Shown one piece after another: positions 13,601 to 28,300 of a stretch of 64,000 nucleotides of DNA. The DNA comes from Atopsyche davidsoni. Taxonomy: Eukaryota; Arthropoda; Insecta; Trichoptera; Hydrobiosidae. The translations under genes and the position numbers were made by a program. Within the stretch, counting starts at the first letter, position 1. Each line of letters begins with the position of its first letter. A model generated the notes under the pieces. The model saw only the letters and a list, made by a program, of their open reading frames with translations. It was not told where the DNA came from and ran no database searches. The stretch spans positions 2,081,001-2,145,000 of the forward strand of contig JAILWY010000030.1 in the NCBI GenBank assembly GCA_022113835.1, in the 5' to 3' direction.

Positions 13601-15432
13601 CCATATGCGCCTCGTGCATATAAAATTGCAATAAATGCATCTAATTTATCTTGAGGTAAACTCCAATCGGTTCCTAACACTCTCTTTGCTTCTTCTATTG
13701 TGCATATTCTTATATGGTTCATAACACGGTGGTCAATTATCAACGAAAATGCAGTCTTAACTTTACTCTTCATAATATGACGTTTTGCATATCCTGTGGA
13801 GCCTACTTCTTGCCTGAAAATGTTATGAAGTGGTGATCTTGCAGGTGTACCACCTATCTGTATTTCTTTCCAAACAGTTCCATCAATCGCAACATGCTGT
13901 TCATTTTTTATATCTCTTCTTCTGAGTAATCTAATTTTTTTTCGTCTTCGACATATATTCATAATATTTTCCTCTTCATCGTCAGTAACTGTACATTCAA
14001 ACTCTTGACTAATAGATAATTTTCATCCTGTATATCTTCATTTTCACAAAAATCATCTTCATCAATTTTCGAAAACTCGTCGTCAATATTACTTATATCT
14101 TCTAAGAACTTGTACTGTCTTGATTGTTTCAACATTTTTCTGGGTAAAGTGTAACCTGTATTAGTAATTGAGTAAAGATATCAAAATAAAATAAAATCTA
14201 CCTACCAATACTTAAAGTTTTTGTCTACTTTTCTTATGTTATGTATCCAACTTCTGAGATTAACATTATGTTGGGTACACACCGGGCTTCGGGACTAAAA
14301 TGCTACTTTCAATCTAAAATTTTAGTCAAATTCTTGAATTTCTGATTCACGGTTATCTTGATTGAACTAACTACGCAATAGTATTTGCAGAAATGTGCAA
14401 CTAACGGAATGCAATATGTTGAAAACGCATGTACATCATAATTTCTGATACGACAACCTTATAAAGCAATAAATTGTTCTACCGGTCAATTGACCGGTTG
14501 TGGTAGAAATCGGTATACTACAAGCATAACTCAAAAAATACACAATAGAAAAAAAAATAAAAAATAGAATATTACTAGTATTTAATAATTAGAAAAAGTC
14601 ATGAAGTCAAATGTGCAAAAAAGATAAAATTATATGCGCATTTTCTATACCAAAGTACTAAACCGGTCAATTGACCGGTCGTGGTAGGTTTAGTGTTAAA
14701 GGACTAAATAAAATTAATTATCCGTCATGGAAATCCAACAAGAAAGTTTGGATGACTAAAGGTACTTTTGAGGATTGGTTCAAAAATCACTTTTGTACAG
14801 AAGTGAAAAAATATTTGCGAGACAATAACTTAACCAACAAGGCTTTGCTAATTTTGGATAATGCACCAGGGCATCCTACTAATTTATCCGAGTTATCTGA
14901 AGATGTCATGATTGAGTACCTTCCGAAAAATACAACAGCTCTGATCCAACCAATGGATCAGGGTGCAATAGCCACTTTTAAGGCATATTACCTACGCCGA
15001 ACTTTCCAACTTATAAGGGAAACCGATGGTAAAGCTTCAAATAAAACATTTTGGAAAAACTATAAGATCAAAGATGCTGTTGACAGCATCAGTGAATCAT
15101 GGAAGGAATTAAAATTAACAACAATGAACCATGTTTGGAAAAAAATATGGCCAGAATGTATAAAAAGTGTTACATATTTAACAAATTTGGAACCGATCCC
15201 ATTGAATTTGTATTAGAATAATTGATTCATTATACGGCTTTTCGGTTAGCGGCCATGTTTCGTGGAACGTATCTAGGCCGTAAAGGGAGGTATAGGTGTA
15301 ATGTTTATTTGTGATTTTTATCTACTTGTAATATTCTTGGAAGATTTTTTGTTACTAAATGTAATTTTTTTTAATTTTAGTGCTAAATTTTACCAAGGAA
15401 GCTGGGCAGACTGGGCCAGTCGTCAAAAGTAA
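7612..15432 (+). CDS. Rhodanese-domain protein with mitochondrial-type leader, 171 aa
   Basis: Sulfurtransferase-fold protein. Coding exons are 7612-7699, 7954-8166, 11044-11206 and 15381-15432 (516 nt, 171 aa plus stop). All junctions are GT-AG and in frame (phases 1, 1, 2). Residues 1-30 (MSLLRNLGFTAGRSVRSLRT) are Arg/Ser-rich, lack acidic residues and look like a mitochondrial presequence. An internal Met at 8025 (MTDNTNRIVNYEDV) could start a cytosolic form. The rhodanese domain shows LLVDVREPAELLETGVIPSS, then FSCKMGMRASKAM with the catalytic Cys, and ends GSWADWASRQK. The two C-terminal introns fall at the same positions and phases as in the divergent neighbour at 6208-6801, so the two are duplicates. 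Introns 2 and 3 are enlarged by transposons. Confidence 0.9.
8694..8839. repeat. Foldback MITE in intron 2 of the plus-strand rhodanese
   Basis: Inverted arms of about 32 bp: AATGATAAAAGTAACTTTG...TCTGTCTTCA on the left and its reverse complement on the right. They flank a core with GATGATGACCTAGTC and GGTCGAAACTAGTCATGC. Confidence 0.85.
9008..9196. repeat. Foldback MITE, family FB1, copy B
   Basis: Same family as copy A. Begins TTTTGACAGAGAGTACTTAG, contains GGTGACCGGTTTCGCC, and has a stem around GTTAGCATTATCAAAC / GTTTGATAATGCTAAC. The far arm is truncated. Confidence 0.8.
9650..9997 (-). pseudogene. Tc1/mariner-superfamily remnant (DUF4817-type N-terminus)
   Basis: On the minus strand, 9909-9770 encodes a segment with ERYTIERVFIIEQYFKNNEAW, resembling the N-terminal helix-turn-helix of DUF4817-type Tc1/mariner transposases. 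It is preceded by a terminus of the GGGTGTCCCAAAATTAACGC type at about 9997. The rest of the transposase is missing. Confidence 0.6.
10023..11000. mobile_element. hAT-type element remnant
   Basis: Imperfect terminal inverted repeats (CATAGGTTTTCAAAGTGG at left; reverse complement of right end CAGAGGTTCCTAAACTTTTT) are flanked by an almost matching 8-bp target duplication, GTTTAAAC (10015-10022) and GTTTTAAC (11001-11008). The repeated GGGGTCGATT and GGGGTCTACG near the ends are subterminal. No intact transposase is visible. It ends 43 bp before exon 3 of the rhodanese gene. Confidence 0.7.
11713..15298 (+). mobile_element. Tigger/pogo-like element, internally deleted and split by piggyBac
   Basis: The termini CACCTATACCTCGCTATACGG (left) and the inverse of TAAAGGGAGGTATAGGTG (right) are flanked by TA. 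Two coding blocks are seen. The first, 12060-12298, is a CENPB-type helix-turn-helix region (IIQEKALSIFENL ... SRGWFEKFKNRFNL). The second, 14700-15216, carries ALLILDNAPGHP (second Asp), IEYLPKNTTALIQPMDQGAI and a C-terminal tail ending in TAG. The blocks would join in frame across the insertion site, but the first catalytic Asp region is missing. So the element was already a deletion derivative when piggyBac landed in it. Confidence 0.85.
12299..14695 (-). mobile_element. piggyBac-type element, nested, with frameshifted transposase
   Basis: Flanked by duplicated TTAA (12295-12298 and 14696-14699). Terminal repeats start CACTAAAC(G/C)TACCA, with a subterminal palindromic ACCGGTCAA-TTGACCGGT at both ends. 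The transposase is on the minus strand in broken pieces: 13962-13465, 13468-13259, 13259-13071, 13060-12665 and 12771-12469. Catalytic Asp candidates are in AYITADEQL, VTTDNFFT and SVGMTDQMAR. The C-terminus is a Cys-rich zinc-binding domain (ICSKCQKKVCGKCAMETPC). Several small frameshifts separate the pieces, so it is inactive as read. It is the youngest insertion in this intron. Confidence 0.92.
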
Positions 15433-16075
15433 TAATATTCTGAACAGAAGATGAAGATTTCAGTCTCAGTTATAGTGAATATACGAGAACATCAGTTTAA
15501 TCTGGAGTACCTTAAGAGATTATTGAATGCATAAAAACAAAAATATATGTTTATAAATAATTATTATTGTTAGCATGATTCTTGGAATTATGAGATATCT
15601 TATTTTAAAGAGATCCCCTTTATTTTTTTATTATATATTTTTAGTGCAGTCAGCACTATTTGTTGAAGCCAAAATTGTACTTGTGGGGTTTGTAAGTAAG
15701 TATTGAATACTTCTGGAATATGCAGTACATTCTTAAGCACTAAATTTGTTGAACAAAGCAATAGATTTAATTGTAAAATAATATGTAAAATTAAATGTAC
15801 TTATGTAGTAAAAAATATCAAGCCCTTTAAACTTACTGTTAGCATTTTATTACCAATCTTCCTAAACTAAGTGTTTAAGCTGGTTCACCTCAGCTGCTAG
15901 AATGATGTTTGATTTTTTTGTTGAAAATTTTGTCTAACCATATTTTTAAAAAAACATTAAAAAAAAAATGATTGCCACTGTATGCTAATTGCCGAATATG
16001 TCTGATGAATATTAGTTATGGCTGCGCAATAACTACAACGGACTACTTATTTATGTTGCTTAACCCTTATAATAT
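15433..16075. other. 3' UTR and flank of the rhodanese gene
   Basis: AT-rich, with candidate polyadenylation contexts near 15530-15565. No other gene is seen. Confidence 0.4.
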
Positions 16076-16202
16076 ATTCAATATTTTCGACAAAGTATTT
16101 GGTGGAATTTCACTGGATGTTCTTTATTTAATTTTTTGTGATTTTTCAATTTTTTATTTTTGTGACTAGTTTTGCCAACCTTCTATGTTGATGGATTGTT
16201 GA
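16076..16202. repeat. Foldback MITE family FB1, single arm (copy C)
   Basis: Starts TATTTTCGACAAAGTATTTGG, runs through TGTGATTTTTC and GTGACTAGTTTTGCCAACC, then stops. Diverged half-element. Confidence 0.65.
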
Positions 16203-16774
16203 TCTGTATAATGTGGGTAGGTGTTACACTTAAGAGGGCGATCACTATCACGTCGTGCTATATATACTAAGGCGGAGCATGGGCCATGGATAACCAATAT
16301 GAGCCATAGACCACAGTTGGCATTTTCAAACAAGCAAGTATAAAAATATTAGAGAGAGAAGTAATAATTGTTAGTTGTTAATTAATTTGTTAATTGTCAG
16401 AGGTAATTTAAAAGTACAATGAGTTTAATGTTCCTGGCTTATCGAGGATACTATATAATTGCTATTTTTAAAACAAAAAAATATTTCTTTTATTTAAATA
16501 AAAGATATCACATTTATAAAAATTCAATAACACTACTGGAGCTCTCGGGACACTGAACACTCAGCAGTGATTGTAGATAATTTTGTCATCTTTTAAAAAT
16601 TACTTCCTTACTCCAAAATTGGTATGTCAGTAGATTTTGGCAGTTTATTGCAGTCATTAGATGTTTTGGTTTCTTAGGTGTAGAACTGCTTGAAATAGTG
16701 TTTGTCCTCCGACATTTCAGTCGCTATGCTGGGACCATCATATGCGATTTCAAATCTTCGAAATATCAGAAGAC

Positions 16775-17004
16775 TTACTTTAATACTTCAAGCAGCTCTT
16801 CTTCTTCTGGTGCCTCTCTTAATAGGAAGTTAGTGACCATTTCATCAAACATATTTGAACATATAACATTTTTAAACATATAACCTGAGCCAGTCTCGCT
16901 AATTCGGCCGTACTTCCGACCTCCAGCCACTGGCATAAATTTCACATCCATGTAAGTCCCTTCCTTCCAATGCCCCTTTTTTCGATTTTGCTTTGGATAA
17001 TCAG
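16775..17004 (-). CDS. Unrecognised coding-like exon (about 76 codons)
   Basis: An open minus-strand segment from a plausible acceptor (ATCCTACAG before 17004) to a TAA stop at 16777-16775. It contains KKGHWKEGTYMDVKFMPVAG, GRKYGRISETGSGYMFKNVI and an acidic end EAPEEEELLEVLK. The composition is protein-like and there is no internal stop, but I recognise no family and found no neighbouring exon on this strand. It abuts RTE debris. It could be a terminal exon of an unknown gene, an exon fragment, or part of an unfamiliar transposon. Confidence 0.3.
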
Positions 17005-17018
17005 CTGTAGGATGCTAT

Positions 17019-18300
17019 ATTTATTGTTTTGAAACCTTCCGCTTCTTTACAATCATCAGGAGTTCTTTTTCTTTGCGCATTCTGTCCAAGACTCTCTACC
17101 TAAGTATATATCAATTTATTTGAATGGCGTCTCTCCGACAAAGTCAACATAATTCTCATCATTGCCAAGGCCGACACCATGACCCCTGAGGAGTGTGCGC
17201 TATTCAAAAAACAGGTATGCAATCACTATTTTATATTCAGTTGATTACTTGCATGTTTTTAAAATAATTGTGTGTATGTTTTCCTGCCGTCGCTCTAACC
17301 AGTGTAGATGAATTTACTTCCTTTGGTAAAATCTCATTTGTGACACGGTCAACCCATGGTACATTAAGGATTCTCCCTTATAACCACATTTCTGCCGCCT
17401 CAATTCTCCGCATAGTAGCTGTCTTTAAGTGTCCAGGCTTTAACTCCATATAGAAAAACTGAGACGACACAACACTTCATCTCCAGCGAGATTTCAGTGT
17501 TGTCTCCTGAGCATAATACTTTCTCAAGTTATTAAATGTGCTGCATGCTGTCTCAATTCTCACTTTAATTTCCTGGTCAGGATCCCAGTTTTCATTAAAC
17601 CATCTGCCTAAGTCTTTAATTTTTTTAACTCCCTCCACTACTTTGTTAATTTTGGAGTTGTCAATCAACTCTCAGCAGCCAACCATTATTTTCGTTTTCT
17701 TTATGATCATGGAAAGGCTGTACTAGCATGGCTAGCATTGTTGACGTTATTGACTAAAGTTTTTAGGACAGTGTCATGCGTTATGTCGCATGTTATTCAG
17801 TGGCCTACCATTGATTTTGATACTGATTTCAAAATCATCAAGGGCTTAGAGATAAGTTGCAACCTTGTCTGACACCCTTAAAATTTTCTATGTTCGGTTT
17901 GCTCAATCTTATTGTTAGGCATTACATTGAGCATATCATAAGATTAAATTGTATATAAATCCTGTGTCTTTCCGTCTAGCCCTATATTATTTAGTAAACG
18001 TTACAGATATTCATGTTTAACATTGTCGGATGCTTTTTCATAGTCAATGAAGCACATGAACACATTTTTTCGCTGGTCTTGATATTTTTGAATTAGTACT
18101 TGCATGGTGAATAATGCTTCTCTAGTACCCAAAGAGTTCCTAAAACCAAACCGTGTCTCAATTATGTTGGTATTGTCTATTTTTTTCCACAATTTTCTAT
18201 ATGAGACTCGGAGAAACAATTTAAAGACATGGTTCATCAAACTTATTAGTCTGTATTCATTGCAGTGTTTTAACTTCAACTTTTTTCGGCAATGTGACAA
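17019..18300 (-). pseudogene. RTE-type non-LTR retrotransposon remnant
   Basis: Minus-strand reverse transcriptase pieces. 18300-18001 encodes HCNEYRLISLMNHVFKLFLR and GFRNSLGTREALF ... CFIDYEKASDNVKH (the usual aromatic/Phe position is altered). 17668-17477 encodes LGRWFNENWDPDQEIKVRIE and TACSTFNNLR. 17465-17280 gives VFLYGVKAWTLK-like residues. About 17110-17040 gives RMRKEKELLMIVKKRK. Stops and frameshifts are frequent. The last two pieces are separated by a short insert holding a septin exon. Confidence 0.75.
17131..17214 (+). pseudogene. Isolated septin exon fragment (Peanut/SEPT7-like)
   Basis: Twenty-eight codons reading [20 protein letters not shown] followed by ECALFKKQ, then a perfect-looking donor, GTATGC at 17215. 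AKAD is the septin form of the GTPase G4 motif, and the flanking residues match the Peanut/SEPT7 group from memory. No upstream P-loop exon or downstream septin exon is found nearby, and it lies inside RTE debris on the opposite strand. It looks like a displaced gene fragment, not a functional septin. Confidence 0.75.
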
Positions 18301-18738
18301 ATATTAATTTATGCCAGTCCAGTCATAGATTTGGTTGAACAATTTGACTCAAGCAGTTCAAGAAACCAAACTGTCTATTCTAGAAAAATTCATGAGACGG
18401 ATGTGAAGAAGAGATGCACTGTAGAATGGATATGAAGAGATGAATTGTAACAAAATACCTATAATTTTTTTTTTTTAATAATCACAAGAGACTAATCACA
18501 TTTTAATCATTTTTAATTTGTAACCATTTTTAGAATTGATTTGATGAAAATTTCAAACCTTTCATTGCACCAGTCTATATAGATATAAATAGTACTTGAA
18601 AATGTTACATTAAAATCTGAAATAATTATGGTTTTTTGAGAAATCATATATTTATCTAAAATCAACTTCATTTTCTAAAAGATAAATTACACAACATAAA
18701 TTAACACGGGTACACTTTCGTTCAGCAGGAAGCCTCAG
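18301..18738. other. Spacer at the 3' end of NKAP
   Basis: AT-rich sequence that includes the NKAP 3' UTR (minus strand). No other gene is seen. Confidence 0.4.
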
Positions 18739-22009
<3,271 letters not shown>

Positions 22010-23289
22010 TCTGTTTATTTTTCAAAAAATGTATTTCATAATGCATCAAAACTGAGTAAAACAAAATATTAGGTTAAACGAGTGTCAACCGCGAACTATA
22101 GAGAACAAACACATCTTATCTGAACTGCATTATCTCTGCCATAAATAAGTATTTTTTAAATACAGATAGGAAAACTCCAAAGTTGGTGCCGTATAGCGAA
22201 ACGTCGCAGCTAGCCAAGAGCGTCCCTTTATTTTTAGTGGTTTTGCCCAAAATGAAGGCCCCCTACTCACGTAACAACAAATCGCGGAATCGCATTTAGG
22301 TACTCGTGTATAATAAAAGTTGTCTTTTTGTAGGACAGATTTCTAGGTCGAATTTCTATTGAATCAACCATTACTTCTAAACATTTTCTAAACAATCACA
22401 TGAAATATTGGAAATTTCATCTGCGTAGGTTGAAATTGCCAACAATTTTTTTAAATATATGGAATTTTTGCTGCGCGCGACCTCGGCTGCAGAATTTCGA
22501 AATTAATAAATTCATTAGTTTTGTTCGGTTTATTGCATTGCAGCCAGGTTGTATAAACTTTCTGCAGAATAGCCAGAATTCAAAAAATTACATATGTCAT
22601 ATTTGTATATTGCATATTCCTGATAAAAAGTACGCGGTACGGACGAAACTAGTCGCGTCAAAATACAATATTATTTGTATTTTGATGCGACTAGTTTCGT
22701 CAGGATGCTAGGTTGGCGAAATCAGTCACGCCGACATATAAAAAGTTGAACCAACATTGAAACCATTTTTTTTACTAAAAAAATATACAATATTTGTTAA
22801 AATGTCTCGGTCGGGACCTCGGCTTACCGTGATGTCGATCATTATTTTCAAATATTTTATGTGCTAATATTTTGAATAAAATATTGAATTTCTATTTTAT
22901 ATGCCAAAATAATGAAAATTGTAGTACAATAAAATTGCCAACGAGATAAAATCATTATAAAACTATGAAGCTAATGCAATTACTGCAATATCAGGTTTTT
23001 ACGTAGCCGAACGTTTAAAGCGCTTGATCATTGATGTAACAAATATTTTTGAACGTTTTAGGTACCTATATAAAAATACTCACAAAATTTCGCTAAATTT
23101 TTACAAATTAACAAAATTATTTTGGAATTTTAATGGTCGATTTCAATACAACTTCAATCAAAGAGTTATGAAATATATATTTATTCAAGTTTATTTAAAA
23201 AGAACAAAAATATACGGAAGTACATTTATTTTGACAATACCTTTAAAAGTAGAGAAGTTTTCTTTTTTTTTTTTTAATAAGTGAGTGAT
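22010..23289. other. Intergenic region upstream of NKAP
   Basis: Should contain the NKAP promoter (minus strand) just above 22009. A 61-bp palindrome, GACGAAACTAGTCGCGTCAA and its inverse, sits at 22641-22701. I see no supported gene. Confidence 0.4.
22641..22701. repeat. Short palindrome
   Basis: Near-perfect inverted repeat: GACGAAACTAGTCGCGTCAA, a central AATATT region, then the inverse. Probably a MITE core; GGTTGGCGAAATCAGTCACG follows. Confidence 0.75.
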
Positions 23290-23831
23290 TTTACTTTTGG
23301 TACTTGTTTTTTATCCGACCACCAAAGAAACTTGTCTATTGTTTTGCTTCTTTTGTTGGCAACAGCGAGTAAACACGTATTGTGAATTACGTATTTGAAT
23401 TAAATAAATATATTTAATTCAAAGTATAACCGCCAAAGATAACCGTCAAACAAAAAATGAACTTACTTCAGTTATCAACAATCGTACACGACAAGGCTAG
23501 TAGCGTTCTTTTTCTACAACAGCGTGGTATTTCGTGTGAAAATGCGACACATAGATCCTTTCGACACCATCGTGGGTGGCATTGTAACATTCTGGCCACC
23601 AGGATAATGCATGTCTCATATTTCATTGTTTATAAAATGTGACTTTATTGAATACTAAAAACTATATAAATATATGATACAAAATTGAAAAAAAACTTTC
23701 ATTTCTTTGATGGTTATACTTTAAATTAAATAAATAAACAATACGTGTTTACTCGCTGTTGCCAACAAAAGAAGCAAAACAATAGACAAAGTTCTTTGGT
23801 GGTCGGATAAAAAACAAGTACCTTACTTTTA
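23290..23831. mobile_element. Merlin-like (ISXO2-type) deletion derivative with long inverted ends
   Basis: Ends are inverted over more than 110 bp. The left includes GTACTTGTTTTTTATCCGAC and GTTGGCAACAGCGAGTAAAC. The right is the complement, including GTTTACTCGCTGTTGCCAAC and GTCGGATAAAAAACAAGTAC. The centre (23457-23570) encodes MNLLQLSTIVHDKASSVLFL then QQRGI, resembling the N-terminus of ISXO2-type transposases used by Merlin elements. The catalytic domain is absent. The family call rests on that short peptide and is moderate. Confidence 0.55.
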
Positions 23832-25320
23832 TCTTTTATTATAGATATATTATGCCAATATATGAATAACGAGCCACATTACTAAGAAATAAAACAAAGA
23901 AGAAGAAAAAAAGTGAGGGGGGGGGGGATTAAGTGTCGGTTTTTATTTCACTAGTTAAGATTGTTATTTTGAAGGTAGTTAGGTACATCTAGGTTACATA
24001 CGGCCTTTTGCAAAAGTTCTAAATAATATTTCGCATTATTTTTTATGCCAGTAAATGTCGCGTAGAAGGGTCTAAAAATATATCATCTGATTAATTATAC
24101 TTTTTCGAAAAATTACCAATGAATTAGCAACTTGATCTTTGTCGTTTTAGCATCATTTTGACTATTTGTTAATAAAAAAAAATTGTTTATAAAATAACGC
24201 AAAGACGTGAATAGGCTTTATCAAGCTGTGCTGATATTATTGGTCGTATTGTTCCTGCAAATAATCATAACCAATCAGATAACAGCAATGTTACAGTATT
24301 GATAATGTTATTAACACTGTATTATCTATGAAAAAATATCTGAAATTCTGGTTTCATGTTAGCCATAATTTTTATACAAAAAAAATGACCTGTGAGATGA
24401 ACGAAAAAAAGCCCTTTGTCGTAATAGTGAAAAAAATGGCATTTACAACACTTGGTTTCGATATGTTCAACGTTTAAATGTTAAGAAAGCCTTTAATTCG
24501 GTGCAAATACGATGCTCGATTTGTTATATTCTAATAGGTCAAATTTTGGGGCACCATATTTCTTAGAAAATAGTGTCGGACGACTGTCTGTGTGTGACTG
24601 CCTTACTGATAAACGTCCAAAACGTTGAAAATATTGTAACAAAGGTTGTTTATGTAAAAATGTCTAAGCATCTGGTTTCTGTTTAGCCATATTTTTTCCA
24701 CTGGAAAACGGCCGTACTTTGTACTATTTGTCGGTCAGTTAGCGTTTAACGGTTGAATTGAGCCATGTGTAGAAGCAACCATAAATCCATAGAGTTTGTA
24801 CACTACGAGATCTTACCAATTTACTATCTATACTTATTTATCTATGGACGTGACATTCCTGTTGAGGAATTTCTGAATTAATGTCAATTGTAATACTTGA
24901 CATCCGTGTAAAATGGTGTAGTTTATGTATCATGTCATTTGTTCGCGATTTAACTTCCGTCCCTGTATTAAAGTAATTGGATTTTTAGTAATTGTCTATT
25001 CAGTAGAACTAGATTTTACCAAGAAATTCGCAATAAAAACTTGTTTTATTGTTCTTCACAACATTTTTTTTGTTTGCATGTTTAACCGAGTTATTTAAAG
25101 GCTCTTATTATTTCAGTTCATTTTCAAAATATTTTAAAATTTTTCTTTGCAGACATTTTTTGCGAAGTATTAGGAATGTAGTGTTATCTATAATTTATAA
25201 GGTATCTGGTGAATGTAAGAAGACTTGTGAAGTATTGCGAAACTCAATAAATAATTACACAGTTTATAAGGAATTTTGGTAGTCTAGATTGAATTGCCAT
25301 TGACAGTAAATAATTTATTT
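23832..25320. other. Upstream flank of the angiomotin gene
   Basis: AT-rich. The start codon at 25327 follows an acceptor (TTTCCAG), so at least one noncoding first exon and the promoter should lie here or further left. I cannot place them. Confidence 0.35.
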
Positions 25321-25326
25321 CCAGAA

Positions 25327-28300
25327 ATGAGTTCTCTTCGTAACACTACTGGAAGATTTCTTCAATTCAATAACAATGTTCAAATGGCACGTAAACAGTC
25401 AGGTATGGATACACAACAATATTATATATAAATTTTCATATTTACACTATCTTTAGTATTCAAAATAACAATTAAAATATTCAGATTATCTTAATACACC
25501 TCATTGCCTGTTTATAAAAAGGAAAAATATTTTAAAAATGTTACTGCTCTGAAGCAAGGAAAACTTATTCCACGACATATCATCTTGATATGGACTAGAA
25601 TAAGAATAATACAAATTCATCAAAAAAAATAAATTATCTAGCAAGGTTAATGATCTTAATTTGAGGTTATATATTAATATTTCAGTAATCTTTTCTGAAT
25701 CAGTTGTAGGCAAAATCAAAATTTTCTTTAGAGATTATCAATTCTATCAATATCAGTGAGATTCTTTCTTCTAATGAAGGCGTTGTCTCTAACAAAGTCT
25801 TAAAACTACAAAAGAAATACCTCCATATTGAAAACATATATTTTTTTGTTTTATTGGCAGTGTTGGTTGCTTAGATTTCTAAATAATGAAATTATCATAA
25901 CCTCCATCATTACTATACATTTAAAGTGAGCTAACGGTTGTGTGTAGTATTTTTTGGCTATTCAAAATCTATTCTCTATTGTTAATTTATATATTTTAGC
26001 TCCAGGAAGCTTTCCACAAAGCTTATCTGGAAGTGAGACAGATGTTTCAACGTCAAATGAGAATCTTTCCAATGAAGAACGATATGTTATAAGGCACACC
26101 ACAAGAGTGGAACCTCAGGGTCAAGAGAACATGCAAGACAACTCCAACAGAAACTCACTCAAGGTAGTAATATTTAATAATTCATTATCAAAAAAATATA
26201 TATATTTGAGACAACTGTATATAAATCTAATATGAACAGCTTCCATTTTTATTATTGTGAAAGATTTCAATTGATATCAATGATCTGTTATTTATGTAGT
26301 TATAATATTTTATAAAATTAGGAATCATTGCAAGGAAGTAGCAATCGAAGTTCTCTGAAAGAATCAATTGGAGGCGGCCCCAGCAGTAACCGGAGCTCCT
26401 TAGACGTGTCCTCTTCATCTTACAATACTCTAATCATTCATAATGCTGGGCAAGATGATCAGTGGACTGGAAGGTATATTGGACTTGTCACTGCCAAAGC
26501 ATTTATCTACATTTACATATATTTATACGGTGTGTGCATTAATTTTTTCAGTTTTTTCCGTGAAATTGGAGCTTTATTATAATAAATTGGTACAATATAT
26601 TCTATTGTCCATGGCTAACCACTACTTTTTCCCATCTTTCGGGCAAATTATGGATTCCATCCCAAAAGAACTGTTCGTCTTTTGAAGCCAAGAAAGAATC
26701 AAGCCAATTTTTGATACCCTGTTCAGAAGTGAAGCGTATTTCAGAAAGGGCATTCTGCATCGATTGAAACAAGTGGTAGTCGGAAGGGGCAAGGTCTGGG
26801 CTATAAGACGGGTGAGGCAGAGCTTCCCATCCACTGTTCCAAATAGGTTTTAACTGATTTAGTCTGTTGTTAATTGTTAATTGATTTAGTCTGCCAATTG
26901 TTGTCTGTAGAATTCGCCCGTGATAGTCTGGTTTGGTTTCAGTGGCTCATAGTGGATGTCAACCTTCTGATCCCACCAACTACACAGAATTACCTTGGCG
27001 CCATGAATATTTGCCCTGGCCGTCGATATTGATACATGTTCGGACTTATCTCATGATTTTTTACGCTTCAGGTTGTCGTAGTAAATCCATTTTTCATCAC
27101 CAGTGGTGATACGATGCAAAAATGACTTCTTTTTGTGGCGTTCAAGCAGCATTTCCGAAATGCAAAATCGCCTTTCGACGTCTCTCGGCTTCATTTCATG
27201 TGGCACCCAATTTCCTTGCTTTTAAATTATTCCCAATGCTTTTAAGTGTCTTGAAGTTGTTGCTCAATCAACGCCCAATGATTCTGCGAGTTCTGCGTTT
27301 GACACGAGTCTTTATCGAGCAATGCCTCTAATTCTTCATCTTCGAATTTTTTTGGTTGGCCTGGATGTTCTTTGTCATCCACATCGAAATCACCATTGTT
27401 AAAGCGTAGAAACCAGTTCTCACACGTTTTTTGCGATGGAGCATGTTCACCATAAACTTCACACAGCAATCAGTGATTTTCAGCTGGTTTTTTCTTCCAA
27501 TTGAAACAGAAAAGTAAAGCTTCCCGCAAATTGCGTTTTGTTGGTACAAAAGTTGACATGTTGAGAGCTCAAAAAAAAATGTTGTATACACTTCAGCGAT
27601 ATGACATATACTAAAAACAAAAGCGCAATAATGATGCTTCACAATTAAATCTTAAAGTATAGCCTGATGCGATTCAATAGTAGTAACGCCATCACTTAGA
27701 AAATCCGAAAAAATTAATGCACACACCGTATATATAAATTTATATACATTACATTTTTATATACAATGTTTTTGGGAGATCGAAAATTTTTTATATTAAA
27801 TAGCTTTTGTTTTATTGTAGGCTTTCCGGCATCAGGGATCATCCTTCAAATATTTCCAACCACAGCTCAACTCAGTCGCCAAGTTATCACTCGATGCTCA
27901 GTCAGATGGAGGGAAGTAAAAAGCCGAGTGGTATTCCTCTGGCCATGAACAACACCCACAAAGACCGGAATTCTCTCCCTCGCTCCAGTGCTAGCTTTAT
28001 TGATGATCGACAGAGGATGTACAGTACTGGCTCTGAGCATGGAGTCCAGGTGAATATATATTATGTTTGAAAATTTAACAATTTCTTTTAAGTTGTCTCT
28101 CAATGGACATCTGAATCCACCAACTTCACTTGGCCTTTGTCATTAAAAACTTGAAACTGGCACTGACCTGCCCTAATCATTTTAACTGGAATTATTATTG
28201 TGTTGCGCATGATGATGCCATAAAATGTTCCAGGCAATATGTTTTATGCATGAGATCAGGATTTAGAATGAGCGCTTAAGTAAAGTTAGAGATGATCTCT

